Positions 36,900 to 45,365 of a stretch of DNA of 64,000 bases are shown here, piece after piece (position 1 is the first letter of the stretch; each line of letters begins with the position of its first letter). A program made the position numbers and the translations under genes. This DNA comes from Mesobacillus persicus (GTDB lineage Bacteria; Bacillota; Bacilli; Bacillales; Cytobacillaceae), in assembly GCF_900109925.1 (NCBI RefSeq), contig NZ_FOBW01000011.1, positions 95,174-159,173 on the forward strand. Reading direction: 5' to 3'. The notes under the pieces are model-generated. The model was not told where the DNA came from. It saw only the letters and a list, made by a program, of their open reading frames with translations, and did not search any database.

Positions 36900-38093
36900 T
36901 TACCTTAAAATACCGTTCTCCTCTAACTGGTTGAACAGCTGCATCCCGGAAATCGTAGCTGCCCCGCCTCCTTGGGCAAAGTTAGGGCTCCCCCCACCTT
37001 TCCCATTAATAATTGGAAGGATATCTTTGATGACGGATTTCATGTTGCGATTGGTTTTTTCACCACTAGCACAAATAACTTGCAATCGATCCTCATTTTC
37101 AGCAATAAAGACCACCATCTTATTGCCTTCATTTTCTGTTACAAGTTTTGCTAATTTTTGTAACTCCTGAATACTACGGTCCCGATAGACCTTTGTAATG
37201 ACCCCTTTAGAATGTCCATCTAAAAGTTCCTTGGCTTCATAATATAATAAACTCTCCATTGCTTCTTCCTGCAATTTTTTCAATTGATTGTTCCCTTCTA
37301 ACAACTTCTGAACCGCATCGACGAGCTCCCCTTCTGGTGCGCTGAGCAGCCCTGTTAATTGTTGTAGAACTTCATGCTTTTTCTCAAGCTGATTCAAAAC
37401 TCTTTCACCACAAACAAACTCAACACGAATCTGTTTTCGATGCTTTTCCCAACCTAGGATTTTAATAGGGCCTGTTTCTGCCGTATTCTTAGGGTGAGTG
37501 CCTCCGCAGCCATTGTAATCATAATCAGGTATAATCACCAATCGAATGTCCTCTGAAACTGAAACCTCTTTTCTAAGCGGATAGTCTGCCACCTCTTCGG
37601 GGGAGATCCATTTAGTCTCAATCATTCGACTTTCCCTAACAATCTGATTTGCCTTTTTTTCCGCTAGTAGAGCTTCCTCTTCCGTTAGTTCCTCAATATT
37701 CAAATCAATAGTGAGTTTCTCCTGTCCTAAATGAAAGGAAACAGTTGGATACCCAAATAACTGCTCGAATGCAGCGGTCAAAATGTGCTGACCTGAATGC
37801 TGCTGCATATGGTCGAACCTCCGAGTCCAATTGAGTTCACAGTTAACCGCTTTATTATCCTCAGGTAATGGCCCTTCAAGATAATGGCGAAGCTCCCCAT
37901 CCACTTCTTCCACTTTTACTACTCTAATCCCATCTATCCAACCGGTATCATAAGGTTGTCCACCGCCTGTAGGATAAAAGGCTGTTTCACTCAGAATGAC
38001 GAAATATTGATCTTCATGGTCTTGGCGCTGTTCCAGAACCTCTGCGGAAAACTGGGATATGTATGGGTCTTTGTAAAATAACTTATGCTCCAC
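36900..38093 (-). CDS. Alanyl-tRNA trans-editing protein with DHHA1 domain
   Basis: A 397-residue protein starting at GTG after GGAGGAATTTTAG. It has an AlaRS-like editing domain with zinc-ligand motifs QHSGQHILTAAF (HxxxH) and GCGGTHPKNT (CxxxH), a coiled-coil middle and a C-terminal DHHA1 domain ending in GKGGGSPNFAQGGG. It lacks the synthetase core, so it should hydrolyse Ser- or Gly-mischarged tRNA-Ala in trans (AlaX-L type). Single gene; no terminator seen. Confidence 0.88.
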   Translation of the reverse strand: MEHKLFYKDPYISQFSAEVLEQRQDHEDQYFVILSETAFYPTGGGQPYDTGWIDGIRVVKVEEVDGELRHYLEGPLPEDNKAVNCELNWTRRFDHMQQHSGQHILTAAFEQLFGYPTVSFHLGQEKLTIDLNIEELTEEEALLAEKKANQIVRESRMIETKWISPEEVADYPLRKEVSVSEDIRLVIIPDYDYNGCGGTHPKNTAETGPIKILGWEKHRKQIRVEFVCGERVLNQLEKKHEVLQQLTGLLSAPEGELVDAVQKLLEGNNQLKKLQEEAMESLLYYEAKELLDGHSKGVITKVYRDRSIQELQKLAKLVTENEGNKMVVFIAENEDRLQVICASGEKTNRNMKSVIKDILPIINGKGGGSPNFAQGGGAATISGMQLFNQLEENGILR

Positions 38094-38206
38094 CTAAAAT
38101 TCCTCCATTAGCATTTATCTGTTTTTCAGTATATCACGATTACTTGAAAGAAAAGACATTGTGGTTACCATTGTCTAGTGCTCTTTATTTTGTTCAATAA
38201 TAGCAA

Positions 38207-38465
38207 GAACAAAAGCGCAAGCGCCTTGATCAGCCCCGTGAGTCTAGACGAGCCGGCCAGAAGGTTGCTCTTTAACCTTCTTGACGGATTGTACGAAAAG
38301 CGGAGGCGACTGTACAGGGACAACAAGCATAAGACGCGCCCTGTAAGAAGGTGGTTTTTACCTTCTGAAAGGGAGTGGCTTATGTCTTCGTGTCCCTAGG
38401 AGCCGCAGCTAGACAGGCTTATGACCCGAGGGGCTAGGCGCTGGAGCTGGATTCATAGAACGAAC
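38207..38465. repeat. Large structured intergenic repeat
   Basis: About 260 bases with nested inverted repeats. The ends AGCGCC...AGCCCC and GGGGCTAGGCGCT pair. AGAAGGT and ACCTTCT-type hairpins occur twice. GGGACAACAAGCATAAG pairs imperfectly with CTTATGTCTTCGTGTCCC. This looks like a common Bacillaceae intergenic repeat family. A truncated copy lies at 34817. A 73-codon open frame across it is a by-product of the structure. Confidence 0.75.
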
Positions 38466-38503
38466 ACAATTTTATTCTCACCCTTAACTTTTTAATTTCC
38501 TAA

Positions 38504-38535
38504 ACGAAAAAAGTGCCCGGCTTCCCGGACACTTT
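38504..38535 (-). terminator. Terminator of the yjcZ-like genes
   Basis: On the minus strand AAAGTGTCCGGGAAGCCGG and GCACTTTTTTCG form a stem with T-run. Confidence 0.75.
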
Positions 38536-38569
38536 GTATGCTTCATTCCTTATAACCAGGTCAAAGTAA

Positions 38570-38701
38570 CTACTTATAGCAAGCACTGCCAACGATGATT
38601 AGCAAAATGAATAAGACAACGATTAGTACAAAACCGCTACCGTACCCATAACCACCAAATCCACCGTAGCCGTAGCCGCTATATCCATATCCGTATGGCA
38701 T
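38570..38701 (-). CDS. YjcZ-family Gly/Tyr-rich sporulation peptide
   Basis: 43 residues: a Gly/Tyr-rich head ([20 protein letters not shown]) and a hydrophobic C-terminus [18 protein letters not shown]. This pattern is that of YjcZ/SscA peptides, which in B. subtilis are small spore-associated proteins needed for coat assembly or germination. AAGGAGGTTAGAGT lies before the ATG. A second copy is 47 bases upstream. Confidence 0.85.
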   Translation of the reverse strand: MPYGYGYSGYGYGGFGGYGYGSGFVLIVVLFILLIIVGSACYK

Positions 38702-38748
38702 ACTCTAACCTCCTTAAAATTCTTAAGTTCTATGATTAAAATTTAATC

Positions 38749-38856
38749 TTAGTATGCTCCACCGTATCCCCAAGATGCTCCAATAATAATCAAAAGAATG
38801 AACAAGACAACGATTAACGCAAAGCCTGCACCGTATCCACCGTGTACTTCAGACAT
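38749..38856 (-). CDS. YjcZ-family short sporulation peptide
   Basis: 35 residues: MSEVHGGYGAGFALIVVLFI followed by LLIIIGASWGYGGAY. The hydrophobic core [14 protein letters not shown] is nearly identical to that of the neighbouring peptide, so they are tandem paralogues. AAAAAGGAGGTAGATATGA gives a strong ribosome-binding site. Probably cotranscribed with the downstream paralogue. Confidence 0.85.
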   Translation of the reverse strand: MSEVHGGYGAGFALIVVLFILLIIIGASWGYGGAY

Positions 38857-39008
38857 TCATATCTACCTCCTTTTTAATTGTCAATATATCCTATTCAAGC
38901 GAAGCAATTTGTGCAATGATTTGATTGAAAAATTTACGCCCATTCTTCTCCAATGCTCGTTCACCAGAGACGGATGCTACAGTAGTCGCTATTGTGTGGT
39001 TCACGAAT

Positions 39009-39034
39009 AAAACAAAGAGAGTACGTTACACCCT
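39009..39034 (-). terminator. Terminator of the MurE-like gene
   Basis: On the minus strand CAAAGAGGGT pairs imperfectly with ACTCTCTTTG, then TTTTATT. Confidence 0.65.
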
Positions 39035-39041
39035 CTTTGCC

Positions 39042-40508
39042 TCATGCAAAATGTTCGCTAATGCCTTCTTGCAAATACGTTAATACTTCCTTATCGGATG
39101 AGACCGGAAGAGTAAACTCTGTTTCATATTCCTCAGGTCCCTTACCGGTAATGAAAATCCATTCACCGGCCTGTGCCTTTTTCCAGGCTGTTTGTATGGC
39201 GATCGTCCGATCAGCTATCACCTTTCCCTTATTCTGGCCAAACTGTAGGTTTAACTTAGATAATTCATTCAACATCTCTTCTTTCTCTATACCATTTAAG
39301 TCATCTAAGGTTAGAATAAAATGATCGCACATGGATGATGACGCTTTTATCATATTCTCACGTTTCATCTTATCCCTGCCTCCCCTAAAACCATAAATAT
39401 GGGTAATTTTTTTAGCCTTGTGCTCCTTAGCCGTTTGAAGGCAAAATTCAAAAGCATCCTTTGTATGGGCGTAATCAATGATAAACTTAGCACCCCTTGG
39501 ATGCTGAACGACCTCGAATCTCCCAGGAACACCTGGAAAGCTTTCTAAAGCCTTCACAATCTGTTTTGGGTTTATCCCTATTTCATAGGCTGTTAAAAAC
39601 GCTAATGCAGCGTTATATACATTATGGAGCCCAGGACAAGGAAGGTTAATATTATAATTGTTTTCGGCTATAGCCACTGTAAATTCGGTTTCCCCATTTA
39701 AATTGATCTTTTCAATTATCAATTTGTGATTACCGGAACAACCTAACGTTCGTACTGGTATTTCCTTTCGGCCCAACACATTAGAAAGCTTGTCTCCCCA
39801 AAAATCAAACTCAGAAACCAGCGCTTTCCCATCTGGTTTTAAAAAGTTATACATCGAAGCTTTTGCTTTGAAATACGCTTGCATATTCCCATGATAGTCA
39901 AGGTGCTCATGAGAAAGATTAGTAAATAAACCATAATCAATTTCTAATCCTTCTATCCTTGCTTGGGTTAATGCGTGCGATGATACTTCAAGAATGGCAA
40001 ATTCATCTAAACTTTTTGCTAGCAATTCCTGAAGCTGTATTGGATTGGGTGTGGTGTTTGTCGACTCATACACCTGATTATTGACTGTATAGGAAACCGT
40101 ACCGAATAGTGCTGTGCTAAAACCATTCGATTCAAGAATATGCTTCAGCATATAAGATACAGTTGTTTTCCCATTTGTACCTGTTATTCCAATCACCTTT
40201 TTTCGTTTCGAAGGAAAGTCAAAAAACATGCTAGCTAGTCTTCCTAAAGCAAGCCTACTATTATTTACTATAAAATACGGTACTTTGAGCGATAATGATT
40301 GTTCCCCGACAACAGCTGAAGCACCATTTACGATTGCCTGCTCGATAAATTTATGACCATCACTTTCAAATCCAGATATTGCTACAAATAAATCTCCCTT
40401 AACAACTTTCCGCGAATCCATCTGAATTCCAGTAATATTTACATCACTATACTGACTAGTACCAACAGTATATTCATTAAGGCAATTAAGCAGCTTGGAT
40501 AGTTTCAT
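39042..40508 (-). CDS. MurE-like Mur ligase without the DNPR motif
   Basis: 488 residues from the ATG that follows AAAAGGGAGTTTTG; a frame 21 codons longer exists without such a signal. It has the three MurE domains: N-terminal MDSRKVVKGDLFVAISG, P-loop GTNGKTT (110-116), TTPNPIQLQ, LEVSSHAL, HLDYHGNMQAYFKAKASM (carbamylated Lys), and C-terminal GVPGRFEVV and GFRGGRDKMKRENM. Where DAP-adding MurE has DNPR, this one reads DDLNG (402-406), and KGHE is KGPE. It is therefore probably not the housekeeping MurE and may add a different amino acid or use another acceptor. It neighbours tgl and cphBA. Confidence 0.8.
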   Translation of the reverse strand: MKLSKLLNCLNEYTVGTSQYSDVNITGIQMDSRKVVKGDLFVAISGFESDGHKFIEQAIVNGASAVVGEQSLSLKVPYFIVNNSRLALGRLASMFFDFPSKRKKVIGITGTNGKTTVSYMLKHILESNGFSTALFGTVSYTVNNQVYESTNTTPNPIQLQELLAKSLDEFAILEVSSHALTQARIEGLEIDYGLFTNLSHEHLDYHGNMQAYFKAKASMYNFLKPDGKALVSEFDFWGDKLSNVLGRKEIPVRTLGCSGNHKLIIEKINLNGETEFTVAIAENNYNINLPCPGLHNVYNAALAFLTAYEIGINPKQIVKALESFPGVPGRFEVVQHPRGAKFIIDYAHTKDAFEFCLQTAKEHKAKKITHIYGFRGGRDKMKRENMIKASSSMCDHFILTLDDLNGIEKEEMLNELSKLNLQFGQNKGKVIADRTIAIQTAWKKAQAGEWIFITGKGPEEYETEFTLPVSSDKEVLTYLQEGISEHFA

Positions 40509-40688
40509 TCTCAAAACTCCCTTTTTACACATACAAGAATAAATTAGTATAACTCTCTTTTTTATTCCCATTTTTAGGTAAACTATCCCCTTTCAAACTC
40601 CTTTAATGAAACTTTATTCGAAAGAACAAAAGCGTTTGGGCTTGTTTTGCACGCAATACCAACAAAGTCCTTTAACAGTCCTAAACGT

Positions 40689-40715
40689 AAAAAAAAGCTG
40701 AAAGATTTCCTTTCA
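40689..40715 (-). terminator. Terminator of tgl
   Basis: On the minus strand AGCTGAAAG pairs with CTTTCAGCT across GAAAT, followed by TTTTTTTACG. Confidence 0.85.
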
Positions 40716-40720
40716 GCTAG

Positions 40721-41452
40721 TTACCAAATATTTTTTGAAAATCGGAAAAGGTATCTTACATTTAAACGGCTGTGTTGCTTGAGTAAATAAGCCGACCTCG
40801 TAGCCCCCTCTTTTCGCAAGGTGTTTAAGGCTGCAATCATTTCCGGAGCTGACTTTACACCTATACCATGGCCAAAAAACTTATTTGGACCTAAAACCAC
40901 TGCATTCTCACCTAACCATATTGGGTCTTTATGATCTGGATTGTAAAAATAAACAACATCCCCACGAATAAACTCTTCCCCTCTCTTCGTGATGATGAAA
41001 AGATCCGGGTCATAACTCCAGTTCCATACAAGTAACCCATTAAATAGATAGTTAAAATCGGACTCTCGAATGGAGTCAAGTACTGCTTTATAAAAGATAA
41101 GAACCATAGCAGTCGAACATTCAAATCCGTACATGTGACCGTTCATAAAAACATCCCTAATAGCTTCGGAAGGTAGAACATCCGGCCTTAGAAGATAGCC
41201 CCTATCCCCCTTTACCCAATAAGCCGGATTAAAACTTGAATATTGGAAGGAACTAAAAACAGCCTTGCTATTATGAAGATCGAGCGCTGCATTCATAATG
41301 TTCTCTCTTAATCTTAATTCAAAAAATAATTCGGCCGCAGTAGTATATTCAAATAACTCATTCGACGCTTCCAATTCCATGTATATGTCTCTATGAACAC
41401 CATGTAAACTTGCAAGTGGAATCCCTTGACTACTATTAACAATTCTAATCAT
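40721..41452 (-). CDS. tgl: Spore protein-glutamine gamma-glutamyltransferase
   Basis: About 243 residues from the ATG at 41452, preceded by GGGAGGACAAA. It matches B. subtilis Tgl in length and layout: YTTAAELFFELRLRENIM, the catalytic cysteine C112 in YGFECSTAM, the acidic residue in LGENAVVLG and the histidine in FFGHGIG. Tgl forms epsilon-(gamma-glutamyl)lysine cross-links in spore coat proteins and in B. subtilis is made late in the mother cell under SigK. It is isolated by terminators on both sides. Confidence 0.93.
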   Translation of the reverse strand: MIRIVNSSQGIPLASLHGVHRDIYMELEASNELFEYTTAAELFFELRLRENIMNAALDLHNSKAVFSSFQYSSFNPAYWVKGDRGYLLRPDVLPSEAIRDVFMNGHMYGFECSTAMVLIFYKAVLDSIRESDFNYLFNGLLVWNWSYDPDLFIITKRGEEFIRGDVVYFYNPDHKDPIWLGENAVVLGPNKFFGHGIGVKSAPEMIAALNTLRKEGATRSAYLLKQHSRLNVRYLFRFSKNIW

Positions 41453-41534
41453 TTTGTCCTCCCTTTTGCGTATGGTCACACCTAATTTTCTGGGACTACC
41501 TAAATGAAAAACTGGATGAAAAGAACCATTAACC

Positions 41535-41544
41535 TATTCGTATG
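41535..41544 (-). promoter_or_regulatory. Possible sporulation-type -10 element before tgl
   Basis: On the minus strand CATACGAATA resembles SigE/SigK -10 boxes (CATA at the start), 83 bases before the tgl start and after the cphA terminator. No convincing -35 was seen. Confidence 0.25.
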
Positions 41545-41564
41545 AAAAATTTTTACTGTTAAGA

Positions 41565-41595
41565 AGAAAAAACTCAATCTAGTTAAGATTGAGTT
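41565..41595 (-). terminator. Terminator of the cphBA operon
   Basis: On the minus strand AACTCAATCT pairs with AGATTGAGTT across TAACT, then TTTTCTTC. Confidence 0.8.
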
Positions 41596-41605
41596 AGAGT
41601 TTACT

Positions 41606-44224
41606 TTATTTATCTACTTTAGATTTGTGTACACAATTATCAATGAATTGCTTAACCTTAGCGAAATCCTCATATAATAACAATAACAGGTCGCCAGGCT
41701 GTGATAGCTCCCAAGCATTTGTGAAAGCATCGACTTCGTTTCGAACGACAAATATATTCTCCTGTGAAAGTTGTTTTTCAGCAGCCTTTTTCATGATGCC
41801 GGGCACCTCTAGGGACTTTCTCCCTCTTAGCTCTGCATCCTCTTTTATTAACATGACATCTGTCTTTGCGGCGGTTATTTCACTTAGCTTGGCGATATCA
41901 GAATCCAACCTATCACCAGGAGCAGAAAGGACTGTGATTACCCTTCCTGACTTCAGCGCATCAACTGCTTCAAATACCGCTTTAAGGCCAGCAAAATTAT
42001 GAGCATAATCAATGATAATTTGTCTACCATCTACATCAAGTTTATTAAATCTTCCCTTCGAGTATTGAAAGTCTGGTGTAAACGATGCTGCTTTCTCTTT
42101 TAGCTTTTCAAAACTTACCCCTTGAGTATAGGCAGCGGCTAAAGCTTGAAGTAAGTTTGAGACGTTATGCTTTGCGGACCCGCCAAATGTAATAGGTAAA
42201 TCCTTAACAGGTAAAAATTTAATTGTCTTTCCACGGTTAAGATACATAATCCAGCCATCTGAACGAATAAACCATGCAGATTTACCATTTTTTATATTGG
42301 ATTGAATATAGGGGTTTTTTTCATTCAAGGAAGTGTAAATGACTTCCCCTTTTGTGTAGGATGACATTTTAGCCACCTCGGGATCATCCGCATTTAAAAC
42401 GCAATAGCCATCTTCAATAACAACCTCTGGAATGAGCCTTTTTAATTTCACTAGCTGGTCAAACGTCTCAATTCCATCAAGCCCTAGATGATCTTCAGCG
42501 ACATTTGTTACCACACCCACATCACAATGCCGGAAGGCCAAGCCTTCTCGAAGTATCCCGCCCCTAGCCGTTTCTAATACAGCTGCGTCTACTTGAGGAT
42601 TACTTAAAACCTTCCTAGCACTAATTGGTCCACTGCAATCTCCTTCATCAATACATTGCTCACCGATATAGACACCATCAGAGTTGGTCATCCCAACAGT
42701 CCGAGATTCCTCTTCAAGAAAATACTTAATCATCCTCGTGGTGGTTGTCTTTCCGTTTGTCCCTGTGACAGAGATGATTGGGATTGCTCCTTCTTTTCTA
42801 TCCTTAAAAAGATAGTCAACAATCGCCTTGGCAACGTCCCTACTCTTCCCTTTACTCGGGAAATGATGCATCCTAATCCCGGGTGCAGCATTCACCTCGA
42901 TAATCGCTGAAGTCTGCCAATTCAAAGGTTTTGATATGTCCTGACTAATAAAGTCAATTCCAGCTATGTCAAGACCAACAATTTTTGCAGCAGCCTCCGC
43001 CACCTCTTTAACTGTAGGATGGACCTCATCGGTAACATCAATTGCCTGTCCACCTGTTGATAAATTGGCATTGCCCACCACTTGAACAATTTGCCCTTTT
43101 TCAGGAATTGATTTAAGACTCAAACCAAACTTCTCTAGAAAGCAGGTAACAGTATAATTAAATGGAATCTTCGTCATAGGCTTCTCATGCCCATCTCCAC
43201 GTAAAGGATTGTTATTCTCAATCTCTATCAAACTGCGGATAGAATCATGACCATTTCCAATCACAAAAGGTGGCAATCTTAGGCTTGCCGCAACCAATTT
43301 CCCATCGATGACCAGTAATCGGTAATCATGTCCTTCATAAAACTTTTCGATGATGAATTCTTTTACATGATGGTCCATACAATTTACTACGTTAAAAAGC
43401 TCATCTTTATCTTTAATATTGGTGATGACACCCTGTCCTTGTCTCCCGTTTAAAGGCTTTAAAACAAGTGGAAACTGCAGTTTTTCAGCGACTTCAAATA
43501 CATCTTTAAATGAGGTTACTACATCCCCTTTTGGAACTGGGAGACCACAGCTATTTAGCAACTCTTTTGTAGCCTGCTTATCGCAGGCTGTTTCTACACC
43601 CATACATGAGGTCTGACTAGTAATCGTGGCTTGAACCCATTTCTGCTTCGATCCAGTCCCTAGCCGAAGCTGACTGTTTAATCCTACTCTCTCTACAGGG
43701 ATATTCTTCGACATTGCCGCATGATAAATCGCCTCTGTGCTTGGTCCTAGCTTGTTTTCGTAAAAAAGTGTGCTAATTTTTTTCACATAGGAGGTAAGTG
43801 ATATTTCTTTTTCTTTCGCTAAAATTTTATTGACGACCTCCATGGCGGCTTTAAACGCATATAGACCTGACTCTGCTTCCCTATACTCATAAGTAACAAA
43901 GTAGATTCCCCGCTGTTTACTTGTTATCGTTTTTCCATGTTTAACATTTATCCCCGCTAGTATTTGTAATTCAATCGCCATGTGCTCAAGAATATGCCCC
44001 ATCCATGTACCTTCCTCAAGGCGTTCAATAAATCCACCCTCATATCCTCTGGAACATGTATGTTTCCTTAAACCCGGTAATAAGTCGATAAGGCTTTTAG
44101 GTAACCCTGGAATTTTATTTGACGGCTGAAATTCAAATTCTTCAAGATCCAGTTCAATCCATAACATGGGCTTATAATTAAAGTAATTTGGACCTTTGAG
44201 ATATCTAACACGGTTGATCTTCAT
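41606..44224 (-). CDS. cphA: Cyanophycin synthetase
   Basis: An 872-residue CphA1-type enzyme. The N-terminal domain begins with RVRYLKGPNYFNYKPMLW and EGGFIERLEEGTWMGHILEH; an ATP-grasp domain follows (about 210-460, LVLKPLNGRQGQGV, IEVNAAPGIRMHHFP); the C-terminal Mur-ligase domain has the P-loop SVTGTNGKTTTTRM (near 484-497), NVAEDHLGLDG and DYAHNFAG. The two catalytic domains add Asp to the backbone and Arg (or Lys) to the side chain. Its ATG lies 2 bases after the cphB stop, with the ribosome-binding site inside cphB. All catalytic motifs appear intact. Confidence 0.95.
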   Translation of the reverse strand: MKINRVRYLKGPNYFNYKPMLWIELDLEEFEFQPSNKIPGLPKSLIDLLPGLRKHTCSRGYEGGFIERLEEGTWMGHILEHMAIELQILAGINVKHGKTITSKQRGIYFVTYEYREAESGLYAFKAAMEVVNKILAKEKEISLTSYVKKISTLFYENKLGPSTEAIYHAAMSKNIPVERVGLNSQLRLGTGSKQKWVQATITSQTSCMGVETACDKQATKELLNSCGLPVPKGDVVTSFKDVFEVAEKLQFPLVLKPLNGRQGQGVITNIKDKDELFNVVNCMDHHVKEFIIEKFYEGHDYRLLVIDGKLVAASLRLPPFVIGNGHDSIRSLIEIENNNPLRGDGHEKPMTKIPFNYTVTCFLEKFGLSLKSIPEKGQIVQVVGNANLSTGGQAIDVTDEVHPTVKEVAEAAAKIVGLDIAGIDFISQDISKPLNWQTSAIIEVNAAPGIRMHHFPSKGKSRDVAKAIVDYLFKDRKEGAIPIISVTGTNGKTTTTRMIKYFLEEESRTVGMTNSDGVYIGEQCIDEGDCSGPISARKVLSNPQVDAAVLETARGGILREGLAFRHCDVGVVTNVAEDHLGLDGIETFDQLVKLKRLIPEVVIEDGYCVLNADDPEVAKMSSYTKGEVIYTSLNEKNPYIQSNIKNGKSAWFIRSDGWIMYLNRGKTIKFLPVKDLPITFGGSAKHNVSNLLQALAAAYTQGVSFEKLKEKAASFTPDFQYSKGRFNKLDVDGRQIIIDYAHNFAGLKAVFEAVDALKSGRVITVLSAPGDRLDSDIAKLSEITAAKTDVMLIKEDAELRGRKSLEVPGIMKKAAEKQLSQENIFVVRNEVDAFTNAWELSQPGDLLLLLYEDFAKVKQFIDNCVHKSKVDK

Positions 44225-44226
44225 TA

Positions 44227-45036
44227 CTATGCCTCTTTCCTTTTCATGATTTCCCGAGAAGAAAGGTTAAAATAATAGCCCGCAGTGAGCGCGTGAAGTT
44301 TAAAATCGGTAATCGTTAGTTCTTCTCCACCATTCTCAGACCGAACAAAATCCACAAGACTCCCGCTCTTCCCATCGATGACAAACACCTGATGCTCACC
44401 AATCACTTCAAAATGGTCTCCTTCAACAAGAATCGCTGTATTCTCATCTATTCCAATACCCACCAATTCTTGATTTTCACCAATCGCACTAATGAGCCGT
44501 CCGAAGCGAGCACGTTGTGAAAAATGTTGATCTATTAAAAGGTTTTTTTCAAAACCGAACCCTTTTCCCATTTCAATTAACAGTCTATCTTCATCGTTAT
44601 TTTTCATCTCTGAGTAAATAATCATATCCTCCCCCATAATAGAGGCTCCCGCACTTGTTCCACCAATTAACATGCCGGCTTTCCACTTTTCCGTAATGAG
44701 AGAATGAAGCTTTGTATTTCTAATGCAATCAGACAATCTTTTCTGATCTCCACCAGTTATAAAAAGAGCTGCAAGACCTGATACCGTTTTAAGAATGGAA
44801 GGGTCACTTGCTTTTTCTCTCGTATCTACATTTATGACCTCTAGTTCCTCTAAACCCAATTTTGTAAACACCTCTATATAAGCTGCACTAACTTCATTAG
44901 GGATTTTAGAAGCAGTTGGTAAAATGCCTACAGCACCTCGCTTTGCTCTCGATAAATCAACAAAGGTACTGAGGATATCTCCAGTTCTGCATTTTTCTTC
45001 TTTTCCTCCGATTATCAGCAATTTGCCTGAACTCAT
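44227..45036 (-). CDS. cphB: Cyanophycinase
   Basis: A 269-residue intracellular serine peptidase of family S51. The nucleophile is in GGTSAGASIMG (near residue 126); the second motif is LIDQHFSQRARFGRL, and GIGIDENTA holds a conserved glutamate. The enzyme cleaves cyanophycin to beta-Asp-Arg dipeptides. No signal peptide is seen, so it works on an internal polymer. It is the first gene of a tight cphBA operon with GAAGGGGAAAG before the ATG. Confidence 0.94.
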   Translation of the reverse strand: MSSGKLLIIGGKEEKCRTGDILSTFVDLSRAKRGAVGILPTASKIPNEVSAAYIEVFTKLGLEELEVINVDTREKASDPSILKTVSGLAALFITGGDQKRLSDCIRNTKLHSLITEKWKAGMLIGGTSAGASIMGEDMIIYSEMKNNDEDRLLIEMGKGFGFEKNLLIDQHFSQRARFGRLISAIGENQELVGIGIDENTAILVEGDHFEVIGEHQVFVIDGKSGSLVDFVRSENGGEELTITDFKLHALTAGYYFNLSSREIMKRKEA

Positions 45037-45269
45037 AGTTGATCTTTCCCCTTCTTAAATTAAGTAATTTTTAAAAGGAACTCAGCTTGCCAAAATTTTC
45101 TCCTATAACAGGTTACCCAAATAATGCTTGTTTTCATTCGTTTTTTATAGGATACGTGCCAGCTTCAAGATGATATGGAGCTTTCACAAACAAAAGAAGA
45201 GGCACTTTTCATCAATTATAGAGGCTGTTTAATTGTCAACCTTTCGTAACAAATAATCTCATTACTTGA

Positions 45270-45298
45270 TTGTCATTTCCCAACATTTATCGTATTCT
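45270..45298 (+). promoter_or_regulatory. SigA-type promoter of the NDH-2 gene
   Basis: TTGTCA (45270-45275), 17-base spacer, TATTCT (45293-45298). The start would fall near 45305, just before the Rex-type palindrome. Confidence 0.6.
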
Positions 45299-45313
45299 TA
45301 TCACATAGAAAAA

Positions 45314-45331
45314 ATGTGAAATAATTCACAA
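45314..45331. promoter_or_regulatory. Rex-type operator before the NDH-2 gene
   Basis: ATGTGAAATAATTCACAA matches the Rex consensus TTGTGAA-N4-TTCACAA in all but the first base. Rex is the NADH/NAD+ sensor that controls ndh in B. subtilis. The same palindrome also fits TGTGA-N6-TCACA of Fnr/Crp-type proteins. Confidence 0.7.
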
Positions 45332-45365
45332 TGTATATTCACTACATCAGAAAGAAGGACTACTA

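Noticed and set aside
38178..38399. 73-codon frame KSASALISPVSLDEPARR
   Set aside because: It falls in the structured repeat at 38207; its sequence follows from the inverted repeats and there is no ribosome-binding site.
40623..40634. GAACAAAAGCGT resembling the end of the 38.2-kb repeat
   Set aside because: The match is only about 12 bases and does not extend.
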